NCBI GenBank assembly: GCA_037349105.1
Contig: JAYJMM010000123.1
Span: 930,001 to 994,000 of the forward strand
Source: Limnomonas spitsbergensis
Taxonomy: Eukaryota > Chlorophyta > Chlorophyceae > Chlamydomonadales
Direction of reading: 5' to 3'
DNA length: 64,000 nt
This document shows, in pieces, positions 10,201 to 21,700 of this stretch (position 1 is the first letter of the stretch; the number at the start of each line of letters is the position of its first letter). The notes beneath the pieces were generated by a model. The model saw nothing but the letters and a program-made list of their open reading frames with translations, did no database searches and had not been told where the DNA came from. The position numbers and the translations under genes were made by a program.

Positions 10201-12982
10201 CACCTGTCTCCTCCCCACACCTATCCCCTGTCAGTCAGTTAGTCCTCCCACCTGTCTCCTCCCCACACCTATCCCCTGTCAGTCAGTTAGTCCTCCCACC
10301 TGTCTCCTCCCCACACCTATCCCCTGTCAGTCAGTTAGTCCTCCCACCTGTCTCCTCCCCACACCTATCCCCTGTCAGTCAGTTAGTCCTCCCACCTGTC
10401 TCCTCCCCACACCTATCCCCTGTCAGTCAGTTAGTCCTCCCACCTGTCTCCTCCCCACACCTATCCCCTGTCAGTCAGTTAGTCCTCCCACCTGTCTCCT
10501 CCCCACACCTATCCCCTGTCAGTCAGTTAGTCCTCCCACCTGTCTCCTCCCCACACCTATCCCCTGTCAGTCAGTTAGTCCTCCCACCTGTCTCCTCCCC
10601 ACACCTATCCCCTGTCAGTCAGTTAGTCCTCCCACCTGTCTCCTCCCCACACCTATCCCCTGTCAGTCAGTTAGTCCTCCCACCTGTCTCCTCCCCACAC
10701 CTGTCCCCTGTCAGTCCCTGCATCCTCACTTACCCCCCAAACCTGTCCCCTGTCAGTCCCTGCATCCTCACTTACCCCCCACACCTGTCCCCTGTCAGTC
10801 CCTGCATCCTCACTTACCCCCCACACCTGTCCCCTGTCAGTCCCTGCATCCTCACTTACCCCCCACACCTGTCCCCTGTCAGTCCCTGCATCCTCACTTA
10901 CCCCCCAAACCTGTCCCCTGTCAGTCCCTGCATCCTCACTTACCCCCCACACCTGTCCCCTGTCAGTCCCTGCATCCTCACTTACCCCCCACACCTGTCC
11001 CCTGTCAGTCCCTGCATCCTCACTTACCCCCCACACCTGTCCCCTGTCAGTCCCTGCATCCTCACTGACCCCCCACACCTGTCCCCTGTCAATCAGTCAG
11101 TCCCCGCACCAGTCTCCTCCCCACACCTGTCCCCTGTCAATCAGTCAGTCCCCGCACCAGTCTCCTCCCCATACCTGTCCCCTGTCAGTCCCCGCACCTG
11201 TCTCCTCCTGTCGTGCCCATGACAAAGGGCATGCGGTTGCGCACATATGTGTCCACCATATCATGGATGACGTCAGGCACTGTGTAGTCCACTGTGATCA
11301 TGTGGGGGTACTGCTGCTGCAGCTGCTTGATGAGGACCTCACGCTCTGGACCAGGCGGGACCTGTCAGGATCATCAGCGTGCAGCGTGGCAATTCAGGGC
11401 TTGTTTTATTTTACAATCTCACGCTCTGGACCAGGCGGGACCTGTCAGGATCATCAGCGTGCAGGGCAATTCAGGGCTTGTTTTCTTTTACAATCTCACG
11501 CTCTGGACCAGGCGGGACCTGTCAGGATCATCAGCGTGCAGCGTGGCAATTCAGGGCTTGTTTTCTTTTACAATCTCACGCTCTGGACCAGGCGGGACCT
11601 GTCAGGATCATCAGCGTGCAGCGTGGCAATTCAGGGCTTGTTTTCTTTTACAATCTCACGCTCTGGACCAGGCGGGACCTGTCAGGAGGATCACTGCGCT
11701 GACATGAAATCCAGGATCCAGAATTCAAGTGATAGGACCTCAGCACCTCACGCTCTGGGCCGGGTGGGATTTGTCAGGAACATCCCTGTGCAGCCATGAG
11801 ATTCAGGGTCCAGTTCAGATGGTAGGATCTCCCGCTCTGGGCCGGACCTGTCAGCAGGGTCACTGTGCAACGAGGAGACCCAGGAAAATGCCAACCCCGA
11901 GCCTTACATTTAAAGACTCAGGGTTGGCATTTTTTAGTCCAGGCCTCCAAGCTTGAAGGTGCCAGACAGAGGTGGTCATCTCATTGCATGAGGGAGAGCG
12001 CGGCCAGCTGGATAGATTTGCCTTAGGCTGCCTCTTTTTCTTCTGCTCTGCCCATGCTGCATTCAGCCCAGGCAGCTCTCCTACCGCTCAAGCCCCTTGC
12101 CCCGACTGCCTGTCTCTGTGACAGCCTTCAAAGCATCTCTGAAAACTTCCCTCCTTATGATCCCTCACATCCTGCTATACCCTCGAGCACTGTCTGAATG
12201 ATGCCAACTGAAAGGGCATGAATGCAGATTTGGGGCTCCAAGCCGCTACCTCCCCTCGATCTGTGCTTTCATTCTTGTCGCTCAGGTTCAATTCAGCTAC
12301 AGCTTATGTGCCTCCTGGCCTCCAGCCGGAGGACCCATGCGCAGCCAGCCATGCTGTTTGGGCCAGAGTCTGTTGGCCGGTCAAGATTTGGCGGCTATTG
12401 TGCTCCTGGCAAGCTGTGCTGGGCCCTCCACAAGGTTTTTTGTAATAAAAAACTGAAGCAGTGCTGTCAGTCTTAAATACCGTCAGGGGTTTCAACCAGT
12501 TCAAAGGGCATGCATGCAGGTCAGGGGCACCCCACCCCCTCCCCTCCCTCAGCCAGGATTGTCTCCAGTGGCTACTAGCAAGCTGGTTGGGCATGCATGC
12601 ATGCATCCTGGGCTACCAGCCCCATCCCATGCCTCAGCCTGACATCTCTCCATGGGTTACCCACCAACTGAATGGGCTTGCCGCCGACCTTGATCTCCGC
12701 CATCTTTGCGACATCCATCGCGCTGCACAAGGTGTATGGCACGAGCTCCAATCCAGCCCGCAGCGCAGCTTCGCCCACAGACTGCCCCATTTTCCCGGTG
12801 CAGCTGTTGATCAGCAGCGTCGGCTTAACGATTGCCGCAGATGCCATCGCCTTGACAGTGGCAGTCCTATGGATTCTAGAAATTCTCGGCGAGCCAAGAG
12901 GAATGCTCCCGGCTGTCAGGCGTATCGGATCGCTGCACCCGCGCCTTTGCAGCCGCTGGCAAGTCAGTGTTCCACTGTTCAT
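7210..12982 (-). CDS. dapB: 4-hydroxy-tetrahydrodipicolinate reductase, plastid type
   Basis: This enzyme reduces hydroxy-tetrahydrodipicolinate with NAD(P)H in the plastid diaminopimelate route to lysine. Seven minus-strand exons are supported by splice sites, phase and family alignment: 12982-12665, 11361-11198, 9844-9760, 9414-9325, 8691-8590, 8121-7954 and 7278-7210. They total 996 nt and 331 residues. Exon 1 has a Ser/Arg-rich leader of about 45 residues, likely a transit peptide, then the nucleotide-binding SCTGKMG. Exon 2 has ITVDYTVPD and PFVMGTTGGD. Exon 3 has VIAPNMGKQIVAF. Exon 4 has FPGAFAGYT and the catalytic ESHQSSK, continued by DTSGTAKAV in exon 5. Exon 6 has GHAFHTY, FEFQHNVVGR and YAEGTVDA. 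Exon 7 has FNMVDVLKAGAMR and the stop. The length suits the plant form. Introns 1, 2, 4, 5 and 6 and the region after the stop hold tandem copies of adjoining exon edges. The start could instead be Met at 12994 or 13081. Confidence 0.93.
7690..7905 (-). mobile_element. Dispersed repeat family R1, copy 4 (inside dapB intron 6)
   Basis: This is an inverted copy of the repeat seen at 395-640 and 1085-1515. Read on the minus strand it starts CTCTGGGCCCTGCTTAAAAAG, keeps CATGTGGGCGCC, an A-rich GGAAATAAAG segment, a CCTCTGAGAACGTC segment, and ends near CAAAAGCCAGG. It sits in the last intron of dapB, so the family can insert in genes. Confidence 0.55.
7915..7985. repeat. Duplicated exon-6 donor of dapB
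   Basis: The exon-6 end (plus-strand CACCTGTCTTGACAAAAAC then AAGCAAGCGTC) is repeated just downstream on the minus strand. The copy reads CCTATCTTGAC, an A run, then CAAGC and AGCAAGCGTCG. The copy lies in the intron. Confidence 0.55.
8545..8620. repeat. Duplicated exon-5 donor of dapB
   Basis: The true exon-5 end reads, on the plus strand, CTCACCTGCTCGGATACC then TCCCGTACCAG. A near copy, CTCTCAGATACCTCCCGGAC, lies at about 8556-8575 inside intron 5, separated from it by a C run. The copy has lost the GT of the splice site. Confidence 0.55.
9060..9380. repeat. Degenerate 75-160 bp repeats copying the exon-4 end of dapB
   Basis: The exon-4 end (plus strand CTTGCTGCTTTGATGGGACT then CAGTCACGCGCATGG) recurs in intron 4. 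One copy is at about 9168-9202 with the same TTGCTGCTTTGATGGGA and GTCACGCGCATGG words. A weaker copy is near 9235-9260 (CTTACCGCTTTATGGGATT). The spacer words CTACTCAATGCCAGGCACC and CTTCTCAATGCAAGGTACC also repeat, so the whole block is tandem. Confidence 0.6.
10016..11190. repeat. Minisatellite filling dapB intron 2
   Basis: There are three unit types: about 14 nearly perfect copies of a 48-bp unit (about 10016-10698), 9 copies of a 42-bp unit (about 10699-11075), and two copies of about 48 bp (11076-11190). On the coding (minus) strand the 48-bp unit contains GGAGGAGACAGGTG, almost the same as the true exon-2 end GGAGGAGACAG/GTGCGG, plus CTAACTGACTGACAG, which looks like a branch point and acceptor. 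The 42-bp unit contains GGTAAGTG, a strong donor consensus. Because 48 and 42 are multiples of three, long open frames cross the array; I consider these artefacts. Confidence 0.9.
11338..11870. repeat. 80-bp tandem array carrying the exon-2 3' splice site of dapB
   Basis: Five copies of an 80-bp unit (starts near 11338, 11418, 11495, 11575 and 11655) are followed by two diverged copies near 11748 and 11828. On the minus strand each good unit holds a pyrimidine-poor lead, CCTGACAG and then GTCCCGCCTGGTCCAGAGCG, the first 20 bases of exon 2. Only the copy ending at 11361 leads into open exon; reading on from an upstream copy meets a stop within about 15 codons. Confidence 0.9.
11885..11933. repeat. 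Hairpin in dapB intron 1
   Basis: An inverted repeat with 17-nt arms, AAAATGCCAACCCCGAG at 11885-11901 and CTCAGGGTTGGCATTTT at 11917-11933, has one mismatch and a 15-nt loop. It could be a foldback in the pre-mRNA or the remnant of a small element. Confidence 0.7.
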
Positions 12983-13330
12983 GACAGTTTGCATTTGAAT
13001 GTCGTATGTCAGAAGTAAGGAGCGGGAGGGTAAGGGGACGGGGGCGGGGGCAATATGACGAGGCAGTTTGCGTGTCCACACCGACAGTTCATACCTGACT
13101 CCCCCATATGGCCGTACAGCCTCCCCCCATCCCTGTTTCCCCGCTCTGTGAGTGCCACCTAGCTATTTGTGCGCTGATACGCTCTGTACTCTAACCTCGA
13201 ACCATTCAGCACTTGCATTCACTTTTCCGACAGCGTCTAATTATTTGGCTGGCTTAAGCTGCGTACTGTATTGTTTTTTTGAAGCCTTCATCTACATCAT
13301 ATTTCTTGACGTATAGCAGTCTTCGGCAAC
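12983..13330. promoter_or_regulatory. Probable shared promoter of dapB and SF3B5
   Basis: The two start codons are 348 bp apart and diverge. No other gene is seen between them, so both 5' untranslated regions and both promoters must fit here. I see no clear TATA box. This is inferred from position only. Confidence 0.5.
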
Positions 13331-13639
13331 ATGACGACCCTTTCGGACCGCATGAGCATCAATAGCCAGATCGAGCACTTGCAAGCAAAGTACGTGGGGA
13401 CTGGCCATGCCGATCTCACACGCTTCGAATGGGCGCTCAATATACATCGAGACAGCTACGCCTCCTATATCGGCCACCACAACATGCTCGCCTATTTCTC
13501 CACCGTCGAGAACGAGTCCATCGGCCGCGTCAAGTACGAGTTCTTGCAGAAAATGTTGATGCCCTGCGGTATCCCGCCCAAGCGTGAGGACCCGGAGGTT
13601 ATAGAAGAGGAGGAGAAAGACAAGGAGAAGGAGTCATAA
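13331..13639 (+). CDS. SF3B5: Splicing factor 3B subunit 5 (SF3b10)
   Basis: Single-exon gene of 102 residues. SF3b10 is a small subunit of the SF3b complex in the U2 snRNP, which holds the branch-point adenosine during spliceosome assembly in the nucleus. The protein aligns along its whole length with the family: IEHLQAKYVGTGHADLTRFE, the WALNIHRDSY motif, GHHNMLAYFS, ENESIGRVKYEF and KMLMPCGIPP are all characteristic. An acidic/lysine tail (EEEEKDKEKES) follows. The usual length is 85-100 residues, so the gene is complete. Met at 13331 is chosen because the conserved part starts 10 residues later. It is divergent from dapB. Confidence 0.95.
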   Translation: MTTLSDRMSINSQIEHLQAKYVGTGHADLTRFEWALNIHRDSYASYIGHHNMLAYFSTVENESIGRVKYEFLQKMLMPCGIPPKREDPEVIEEEEKDKEKES

Positions 13640-15773
13640 GTACTGTGTTTGCATGCTGACAAAGGGCAGCATGCCTGCGTACAGAGCAGGGAGCAAAGAC
13701 TACCAGGGGGGTAATGAGGGTCATTACCTTGAGATTATGCAGTATAATTGCTGCGAGGCCGTCTAGGCTGAGGAGAAGGGAATGAAGGACTGCTCAGAAT
13801 ATGGCCATACGGCCACAAAGAAATCTACCCTTCTTGCATGGGTCCCTCCCCTTTGTGCGAACCAGCATGCGGTGCCATGTGTGTATGCGAGTCAGCCGAG
13901 AATCCTGACATGATTATGTGCTATGCTTGCCTTCTTTGAGACTGACACTATTTCACGGGCCTGATGTCCATCATGTTTTTCAAGCAAGCGCTCGGCGAGC
14001 TCAATGTACACTCTGCGCACTCTTTGTGAAGGGGAGGTGCACATCGCCAAAATACAGTTTTTCCTGTGCTAGCCTGCAGTCATTCGATTTTCAGTGGCTT
14101 GCAGTCAGGTCAGCTGGCTATATCTTCCTATTTTTGTTTCAGGCTTACGGTCCGGTGCAAGTCGGGCATTTCATTGCCTCATGTGTATACCTCATATATA
14201 TTCTTATGAGGAGTGGATTGTAATATTCAAAGTCTGCAATATGGTCAAGTCATTGTGGCCGCATCATCCTACACGAGGAGCAAAGGGTCAATGCCATCTC
14301 AGCACGAAGCAGTCCATTGAGAAGATATGCCTGCTTGTTTATGGGGGATTCCAGTGTTAAACGGTGCATACCCGCTGAGCCCTGCTGAACGCTCAGCCGC
14401 ATGGGGCTGGTAGCGAATGACTAAGCTCAATTCCAGCTCCCACTCACAGCCTGGACCATGGTGAATTCCCACGTTCATTTTGCAGTCAGAATCACATGCA
14501 CCGCTGCACATGAAACCTGACGATCTTAGCTTTGGGTATTAAGCTTTGAATTTCCTGGTTTTGATGCACAAACTGTCCCTCTCATGGCTTCACTCACGAT
14601 CCTCAGCATGTCTGATATTGCACAGTCCCCGTACAGCATGCCAAAGGCACTTGCTGATACCATCAGACTTGAAGCTTGAAGAAAGTCTAAATACTGGTCA
14701 GCATAATTATTCGACTCAACTCTTAGGGTCATATCATTTACATACAGCCCTCCGAATTGAGATCTCAATATACCCGTAGCCAAACGACTCCCCCTCTAGA
14801 TCACCGGTTTCCATGCTCCTGCCCCCTCACATAGGAGGATGGCATGGCTGCACCATAGTCCCGGCAGTGCATAATAGCTGGAATTGAGCCTAGTCATTCC
14901 CTACCAGCCCCACATGGCCGAGCGTTCAGCAGAACCCAGCGGGTATGCACTGTCCTACACATACCGGTAGTCTGGTAGCATGACCAGAGTAAATATAAAC
15001 ATTTGCTGGTCAGGGATCCTGCTCAGATACGGTACGGTATTACAATCTTAAGTACAGGCCCCATAAAGCCAAAGATAATAAATAATGGGGAGCGAGATGA
15101 GATTATGTCCAGCAATGCACGAAGAAACACGGAATGCATTGTAGATGACATTTATGAGGTCATGTCCTCAGACAAAGGGAATAGCTAGAGCCCACATCAT
15201 GCCTTTCCACACATACAAAAAGCTGAATCAATAACAATATGGCGGAACATGCATTAAGCAGCTATTTACAATTCCAGACATTTGATCTGATAAGATATCT
15301 GAGCTGAGCTCAAAGGATGTTTTTGCGAGTTCGTGCCCACGCCTTCTTGCGTGGCGTGGCACAGTAGCGGCTGCAGTAGTGGCAGGGAGATTCCCACCTG
15401 CATGATCCAGCTGAGCATGACTGACATAATCCGCGCGTGTTTGTCCATGTTCAGGAATGCAATACAACTTACTGTAGTAGTAAGTAGTAACGGCAACCTG
15501 CCTTCTATCTTGTCCCGGCTAACCTCTATTCAATGTCAACGCTAGAGGGCCCTAGGTTACACAAACCACCAGGCCGTGCAGAGCTGACGTGGCCCCAGCA
15601 TCCCATGCTTCAAACATATTCGAATTCAAATTCGAAAGCAGAAGTACATGCAGCGAAGCGCTTCAGATGAGGACAGCGCCCAGGCGTTCCCCAGTATCTC
15701 GTTGCAAGCCTGCCTATCCGTCATAATGGACAGTGTGCTGACGTAGTCAATGAATTCGAATTCGAATTCAAAC
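13640..15773. other. Region without a firm gene, containing a TIR element
   Basis: After the SF3B5 stop I see no clear gene to 14360. The TIR element at 14361-14952 is described separately. From 14960 to 15770 there are minus-strand open pieces (for example 15266-15496, with a hydrophobic MLSWIMQVGISLPLLQPLL stretch) that might be 3' exons of the pherophorin-like gene at 15774-16617, but I cannot join them. TTCGAATTC-rich words occur near 15618 and 15755. Confidence 0.5.
14361..14952. mobile_element. Non-autonomous element with 76-bp terminal inverted repeats
   Basis: The left arm 14361-14438 begins CGGTGCATACCCGCTG and continues GCTGAACGCTCAGCC, GGGGCTGGTAG, CTCAATTCCAGCT. The right arm 14877-14952 is its inverted match, ending CAGCGGGTATGCACTG, with about ten mismatches. 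The interior is about 440 bp and has no transposase. This looks like a MITE. A solo fragment of the terminal 18 bp is at 61224-61241. No clear target-site duplication is visible. Confidence 0.75.
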
Positions 15774-18700
15774 CAGCGAGATGGCGCAGCACTTGAAATC
15801 AGGCGCCTCCGTGCGCACTGCGTACATGCACTCAAAGCCGGTGCTGCAGACACTGGCCAGCGACGTACAATCTGGGGACACGGTTTCAGGTCATGAGTTA
15901 GAGGCAGTTTTGTCTCCCGATACTCAGCTACATGTCAGCTATACTCCAGCCTCCGGACGGGGGCCCATATGGCTAGTCATACTGTTTGGGCCACCGCCCA
16001 CAAGAAAGTCCAGATTTAATCACCGTCATGCCTTTAGCGGCAGCGAGACGGCCTACCAGATCTGGTCTTGTAGCCAGAAAATGAATCACTGTCATAACTT
16101 AAAGGGTACTGCATAAAGGGCTGCATGGTGGCCAGCAAGGGCAAGGCTGCTCTGCTGCGAATATGTGATGCAAGCTTCAAATGCTATTTCACACTTCCTG
16201 CCGCCTCAGCTAGCAACGCAGTCCCCACTCCTCACTAGGATTCTGACAGCAAGCAGTTTAAAGGCCCCGACTCAACAATCGCAAACCCTATAATGTTTCT
16301 GAAACCTCCCGTTGCTTTCAGCCACCCTCACTCACCGGATCCGATCGCAAAGAAGCAGATTGTGGCGCCTGACCCCGGGACCCCGCCCGCCAGGTCCATG
16401 CCACTGAATGGGAGCAGGGACTTGGAGCTGCTGACGGGGTTCACTTGGATCGCATCCGTGCGAGTGAGACCCCATCCAATATGCCCATGGAAACTTTGGA
16501 TGCACACGCTGAGACTGAGGAGTGGAGGGTAAGGATGAGGCGAGGGACAGGAGGTGTGGGCAGAGCAGGAGCAGTGGGCGAAGTGGGAGCATGAGGCGCA
16601 GTGGGAGGAGTAGGAGGCTGAAAAAGAGGGGGGTTATGCAATGCACCTTAAGGCTTCAGATTCTAGGAAACAGCAAAGCAAGGAAATTCATTAATACCCC
16701 TTGGGCTGTCAGAGTCTAGGGAACAGCGCAGCAAGGAAATTCATTAATACCCCTTGGGCTGTCAGAGTCTAGGGAACAGCGCAGCAAGGAAAGTCATTAA
16801 TAACCCTTGGGCTGTCAGAGTCTAGGGAGCAGCACAGCAAGGAAAGTCATTAATACCCCTTGGGCTGTCAGATTCTAGGGAACAGCGCAGCAAGGAAAGT
16901 CATTAATACCCCTTGGGCTGTCAGAGTCTAGGGAACAGCGCAGCAAGGAAAGTCATTAATAACCCTTGGGCTGTCAGAGTCTAGGGAACAGCACAGCAAG
17001 GAAATTCATTAATACCCCTTGGGCTGTCAGAGTCTAGGGAACAGCACAGCCAGGAAATTCATAAATACCCCTTGGGCTGTCAGAGTCTAGGGAACAGCAC
17101 AGCAAGGAAATTCATTAATACCCCTTGGGCTGTCAGAGTCTAGGGAACAGCACAGCCAGGAAATTCATAAATACCCCTTGGGCTGTCAGAGTCTAGGGAA
17201 CAGCACAGCAAGGAAAGTCATTAATACCCCTTGGGCTGTCAGATTCTAGGGAACAGCACAGCAAGGAAAGTCATTAATACCCCTTGGGCTGTCAGAGTCT
17301 AGGGAACAGCACAGCAAGGAAATTCATTAATACCCCTTGGGCTGTCAGAGTCTAGGGAACAGCGCAGCAAGGAAAGTCATTAATAACCCTTGGGCTGTCA
17401 GAGTCTAGGGAACAGCACAGCAAGGAAATTCATTAATACCCCTTGGGCTGTCAGAGTCTAGGGAACAGCACAGCAAGGAAATTCATTAATACCCCTTGGG
17501 CTGTCAGAGTCTAGGGAACAGCGCAGCAAGGAAATTCATTAATACCCCTTGGGCTGTCAGAGTCTAGGGAACAGCGCAGCAAGGAAATTCATTAATACCC
17601 CTTGGGCTGTCAGAGTCTAGGGAACAGCGCAGCAAGGAAAGTCATTAATAACCCTTGGGCTGTCAGAGTCTAGGGAACAGCGCAGCAAGGAAAGTCATTA
17701 ATACCCCTTGGGCTGTCAGAGTCTAGGGAACAGCGCAGCAAGGAAAGTCATTAATAACCCTTGGGCTGTCAGAGTCTAGGGAACAGCACAGCAAGGAAAT
17801 TCATTAATACCCCTTGGGCTGTCAGAGTCTAGGGAACAGCACAGCCAGGAAATTCATAAATACCCCTTGGGCTGTCAGAGTCTAGGGAACAGCACAGCAA
17901 GGAAATTCATTAATAACCCTTGGGCTGTCAGAGTCTAGGGAACAGCACAGCAAGGAAAGTCATTAATAATCCTTGGGCTGTCAGAGTCTAGGGAACAGCG
18001 CAGCAAGGAAATTCATTAATAACCCTTGGGCTGTCAGAGTCTAGGGAACAGCACAGCAAGGAAATTCATTAATAACCCTTGGGCTGTCAGAGTCTAGGGA
18101 ACAGCACAGCAAGGAAATTCATTAATACCCCTTGGGCTGTCAGAGTCTAGGGAACAGCGCAGCAAGGAAAGTCATTAATAACCCTTGGGCTGTCAGAGTC
18201 TAGGGAACAGCACAGCAAGGAAATTCATTAATACCCCTTGGGCTGTCAGAGTCTAGGGAACAGCGCAGAAAGGAAAGTCATTAATACCCCTTGGGCTGTC
18301 AGAGTCTAGGGAACAGCGCAGCAAGGAAATTCATTAATACCCCTTGGGCTGTCAGAGTCTAGGGAACAGCGCAGCAAGGAAAGTCATTAATAACCCTTGG
18401 GCTGTCAGAGTCTAGGGAACAGCACAGCAAGGAAATTCATTAATACTCCTTGGGCTGTCAGAGTCTAGGGAACAGCACAGCAAGGAAAGTCATTAATAAC
18501 CCTTGGGCTGTCAGAGTCTAGGGAACAGCGCAGAAAGGAAAGTCATTAATACCCCTTGGGCTGTCAGAGTCTAGGGAACAGCGCAGCAAGGAAATTCATT
18601 AATACCCCTTGGGCTGTCAGAGTCTAGGGAACAGCACAGCAAGGAAAGTCATTAATAACCCTTGGGCTGTCAGAGTCTAGGGAACAGCACAGCAAGGAAA

Positions 18701-21700
18701 TTCATTAATACCCCTTGGGCTGTCAGAGTCTAGGGAACAGCGCAGCAAGGAAAGTCATTAATAACCCTTGGGCTGTCAGAGTCTAGGGAACAGCGCAGAA
18801 AGGAAAGTCATTAATACCCCTTGGGCTGTCAGAGTCTAGGGAACAGCGCAGCAAGGAAATTCATTATTACCCCTTGGGCTGTCAGAGTCTAGGGAACAGC
18901 ACAGCAAGGAAATTCATTATTACCCCTTGGGCTGTCAGAGTCTAGGGAACAGCGCAGCAAGGAAAGTCATTAATACCCCTTGGGCTGTCAGAGTCTAGGG
19001 AACAGCGCAGCAAGGAAATTCATTAATACCCCTTGGGCTGTCAGAGTCTAGGGAACAGCGCAGCAAGGAAATTCATTAATACCCCTTGGGCTGTCAGAGT
19101 CTAGGGAACAGCGCAGCAAGGAAAGTCATTAATAACCCTTGGGCTGTCAGAGTCTAGGGAACAGCACAGCAAGGAAAGTCATTAATAACCCTTGGGCTGT
19201 CAGAGTCTAGGGAACAGCACAGCAAGGAAATTCATTAATACCCCTTGGGCTGTCAGAGTCTAGGGAACAGCGCAGCAAGGAAAGTCATTAATAACCCTTG
19301 GGCTGTCAGAGTCTAGGGAACAGCACAGCAAGGAAAGTCATTAATACCCCTTGGGCTGTCAGAGTCTAGGGAACAGCACAGCAAGGAAAGTCATTAATAC
19401 CCCTTGGGCTGTCAGAGTCTAGGGAACAGCACAGCAAGGAAAGTCATTAATACCCCTTGGGCTGTCAGAGTCTAGGGAACAGCGCAGCAAGGAAATTCAT
19501 TAATAACCCTTGGGCTGTCAGAGTCTAGGGAACAGCGCAGCAAGGAAAGTCATTAATAACCCTTGGGCTGTCAGAGTCTAGGGAACAGCGCAGCAAGGAA
19601 ATTCATTAATAACCCTTGGGCTGTCAGAGTCTAGGGAACAGCGCAGCAAGGAAAGTCATTAATACCCCTTGGGCTGTCAGAGTCTAGGGAACAGCACAGC
19701 AAGGAAATTCATTAATACCCCTTGGGCTGTCAGAGTCTAGGGAACAGCGCAGCAAGGAAATTCATTAATACCCCTTGGGCTGTCAGAGTCTAGGGAACAG
19801 CACAGCAAGGAAATTCATTAATACCCCTTGGGCTGTCAGAGTCTAGGGAACAGCGCAGCAAGGAAAGTCATTAATAACCCTTGGGCTGTCAGAGTCTAGG
19901 GAACAGCACAGCAAGGAAAGTCATTAATACCCCTTGGGCTGTCAGAGTCTAGGGAACAGCACAGCAAGGAAAGTCATTAATAACCCTTGGGCTGTCAGAG
20001 TCTAGGGAACAGCACAGCAAGGAAAGTCATTAATAACCCTTGGGCTGTCAGAGTCTAGGGAACAGCGCAGCAAGGAAAGTCATTAATAACCCTTGGGCTG
20101 TCAGAGTCTAGGGAACAGCACAGCAAGGAAATTCATTAATACCCCTTGGGCTGTCAGAGTCTAGGGAACAGCACAGCCAGGAAATTCATAAATACCCCTT
20201 GGGCTGTCAGAGTCTAGGGAACAGCACAGCAAGGAAATTCATTAATACCCCTTGGGCTGTCAGAGTCTAGGGAACAGCGCAGCAAGGAAATTCATTAATA
20301 CCCCTTGGGCTGTCAGAGTCTAGGGAACAGCACAGCAAGGAAATTCATTAATACCCCTTGGGCTGTCAGAGTCTAGGGAACAGCGCAGCAAGGAAATTCA
20401 TTAATACCCCTTGGGCTGTCAGAGTCTAGGGAGCAGCACAGCAAGGAAAGTCATTAATAACCCTTGGGCTGTCAGAGTCTAGGGAACAGCACAGCAAGGA
20501 AAGTCATTAATAACCCTTGGGCTGTCAGAGTCTAGGGAACAGCGCAGCAAGGAAATTCATTAATACCCCTTGGGCTGTCAGAGTCTAGGGAACAGCACAG
20601 CAAGGAAAGTCATTAATACCCCTTGGGCTGTCAGAGTCTAGGGAACAGCGCAGCAAGGAAATTCATTAATACCCCTTGGGCTGTCAGAGTCTAGGGATCA
20701 GCACAGCAAGGAAATTCATTAATAACCCTTGGGCTGTCAGAGTCTAGGGAACAGCGCAGCAAGGAAAGTCATTAATACCCCTTGGGCTGTCAGATTCTAG
20801 GGAACAGCACAGCAAGGAAATTCATTAATACCCCTTGGGCTGTCAGAGTCTAGGGAACAGCACAGCAAGGAAATTCATTAATACCCCTTGGGCTGTCAGA
20901 GTCTAGGGAACAGCACAGCAAGGAAATTCATTAATAACCCTTGGGCTGTCAGAGTCTAGGGAACAGCGCAGCAAGGAAAGTCATTAATACCCCTTGGGCT
21001 GTCAGATTCTAGGGAACAGCACAGCAAGGAAATTCATTAATACCCCTTGGGCTGTCAGAGTCTAGGGAACAGCACAGCAAGGAAATTCATTAATACCCCT
21101 TGGGCTGTCAGAGTCTAGGGAACAGCGCAGCAAGGAAAGTCATTAATACCCCTTGGGCTGTCAGAGTCTAGGGAACAGCACAGCAAGGAAATTCATTAAT
21201 ACCCCTTGGGCTGTCAGAGTCTAGGGAACAGCGCAGCAAGGAAAGTCATTAATACCCCTTGGGCTGTCAGAGTCTAGGGAACAGCGCAGCAAGGAAAGTC
21301 ATTAATAACCCTTGGGCTGTCAGAGTCTAGGGAACAGCACAGCAAGGAAATTCATTAATACCCCTTGGGCTGTCAGAGTCTAGGGAACAGCACAGCAAGG
21401 AAAGTCATTAATAACCCTTGGGCTGTCAGAGTCTAGGGAACAGCACAGCAAGGAAATTCATTAATACCCCTTGGGCTGTCAGAGTCTAGGGAACAGCGCA
21501 GCAAGGAAAGTCATTAATAACCCTTGGGCTGTCAGAGTCTAGGGAACAGCACAGCAAGGAAAGTCATTAATACCCCTTGGGCTGTCAGAGTCTAGGGAAC
21601 AGCACAGCAAGGAAAGTCATTAATAACCCTTGGGCTGTCAGAGTCTAGGGAACAGCACAGCAAGGAAAGTCATTAATAACCCTTGGGCTGTCAGAGTCTA

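Noticed and set aside
9962..11222. Plus- and minus-strand frames of 135 to 415 residues made of 14- or 16-residue repeats
   Set aside because: They are open only because the minisatellite units are 42 and 48 bp. They lie inside dapB intron 2, between exons whose protein matches the family.
11263..11799. Plus-strand frames repeating SGPGGTCQDHQRA-type peptide
   Set aside because: They are antisense to the dapB exon-2 acceptor array; the minus strand carries the conserved protein.
14526..14783. Minus-strand frame of 85 residues inside the TIR element
   Set aside because: It has no transposase motif and no neighbour exon; it is probably chance.
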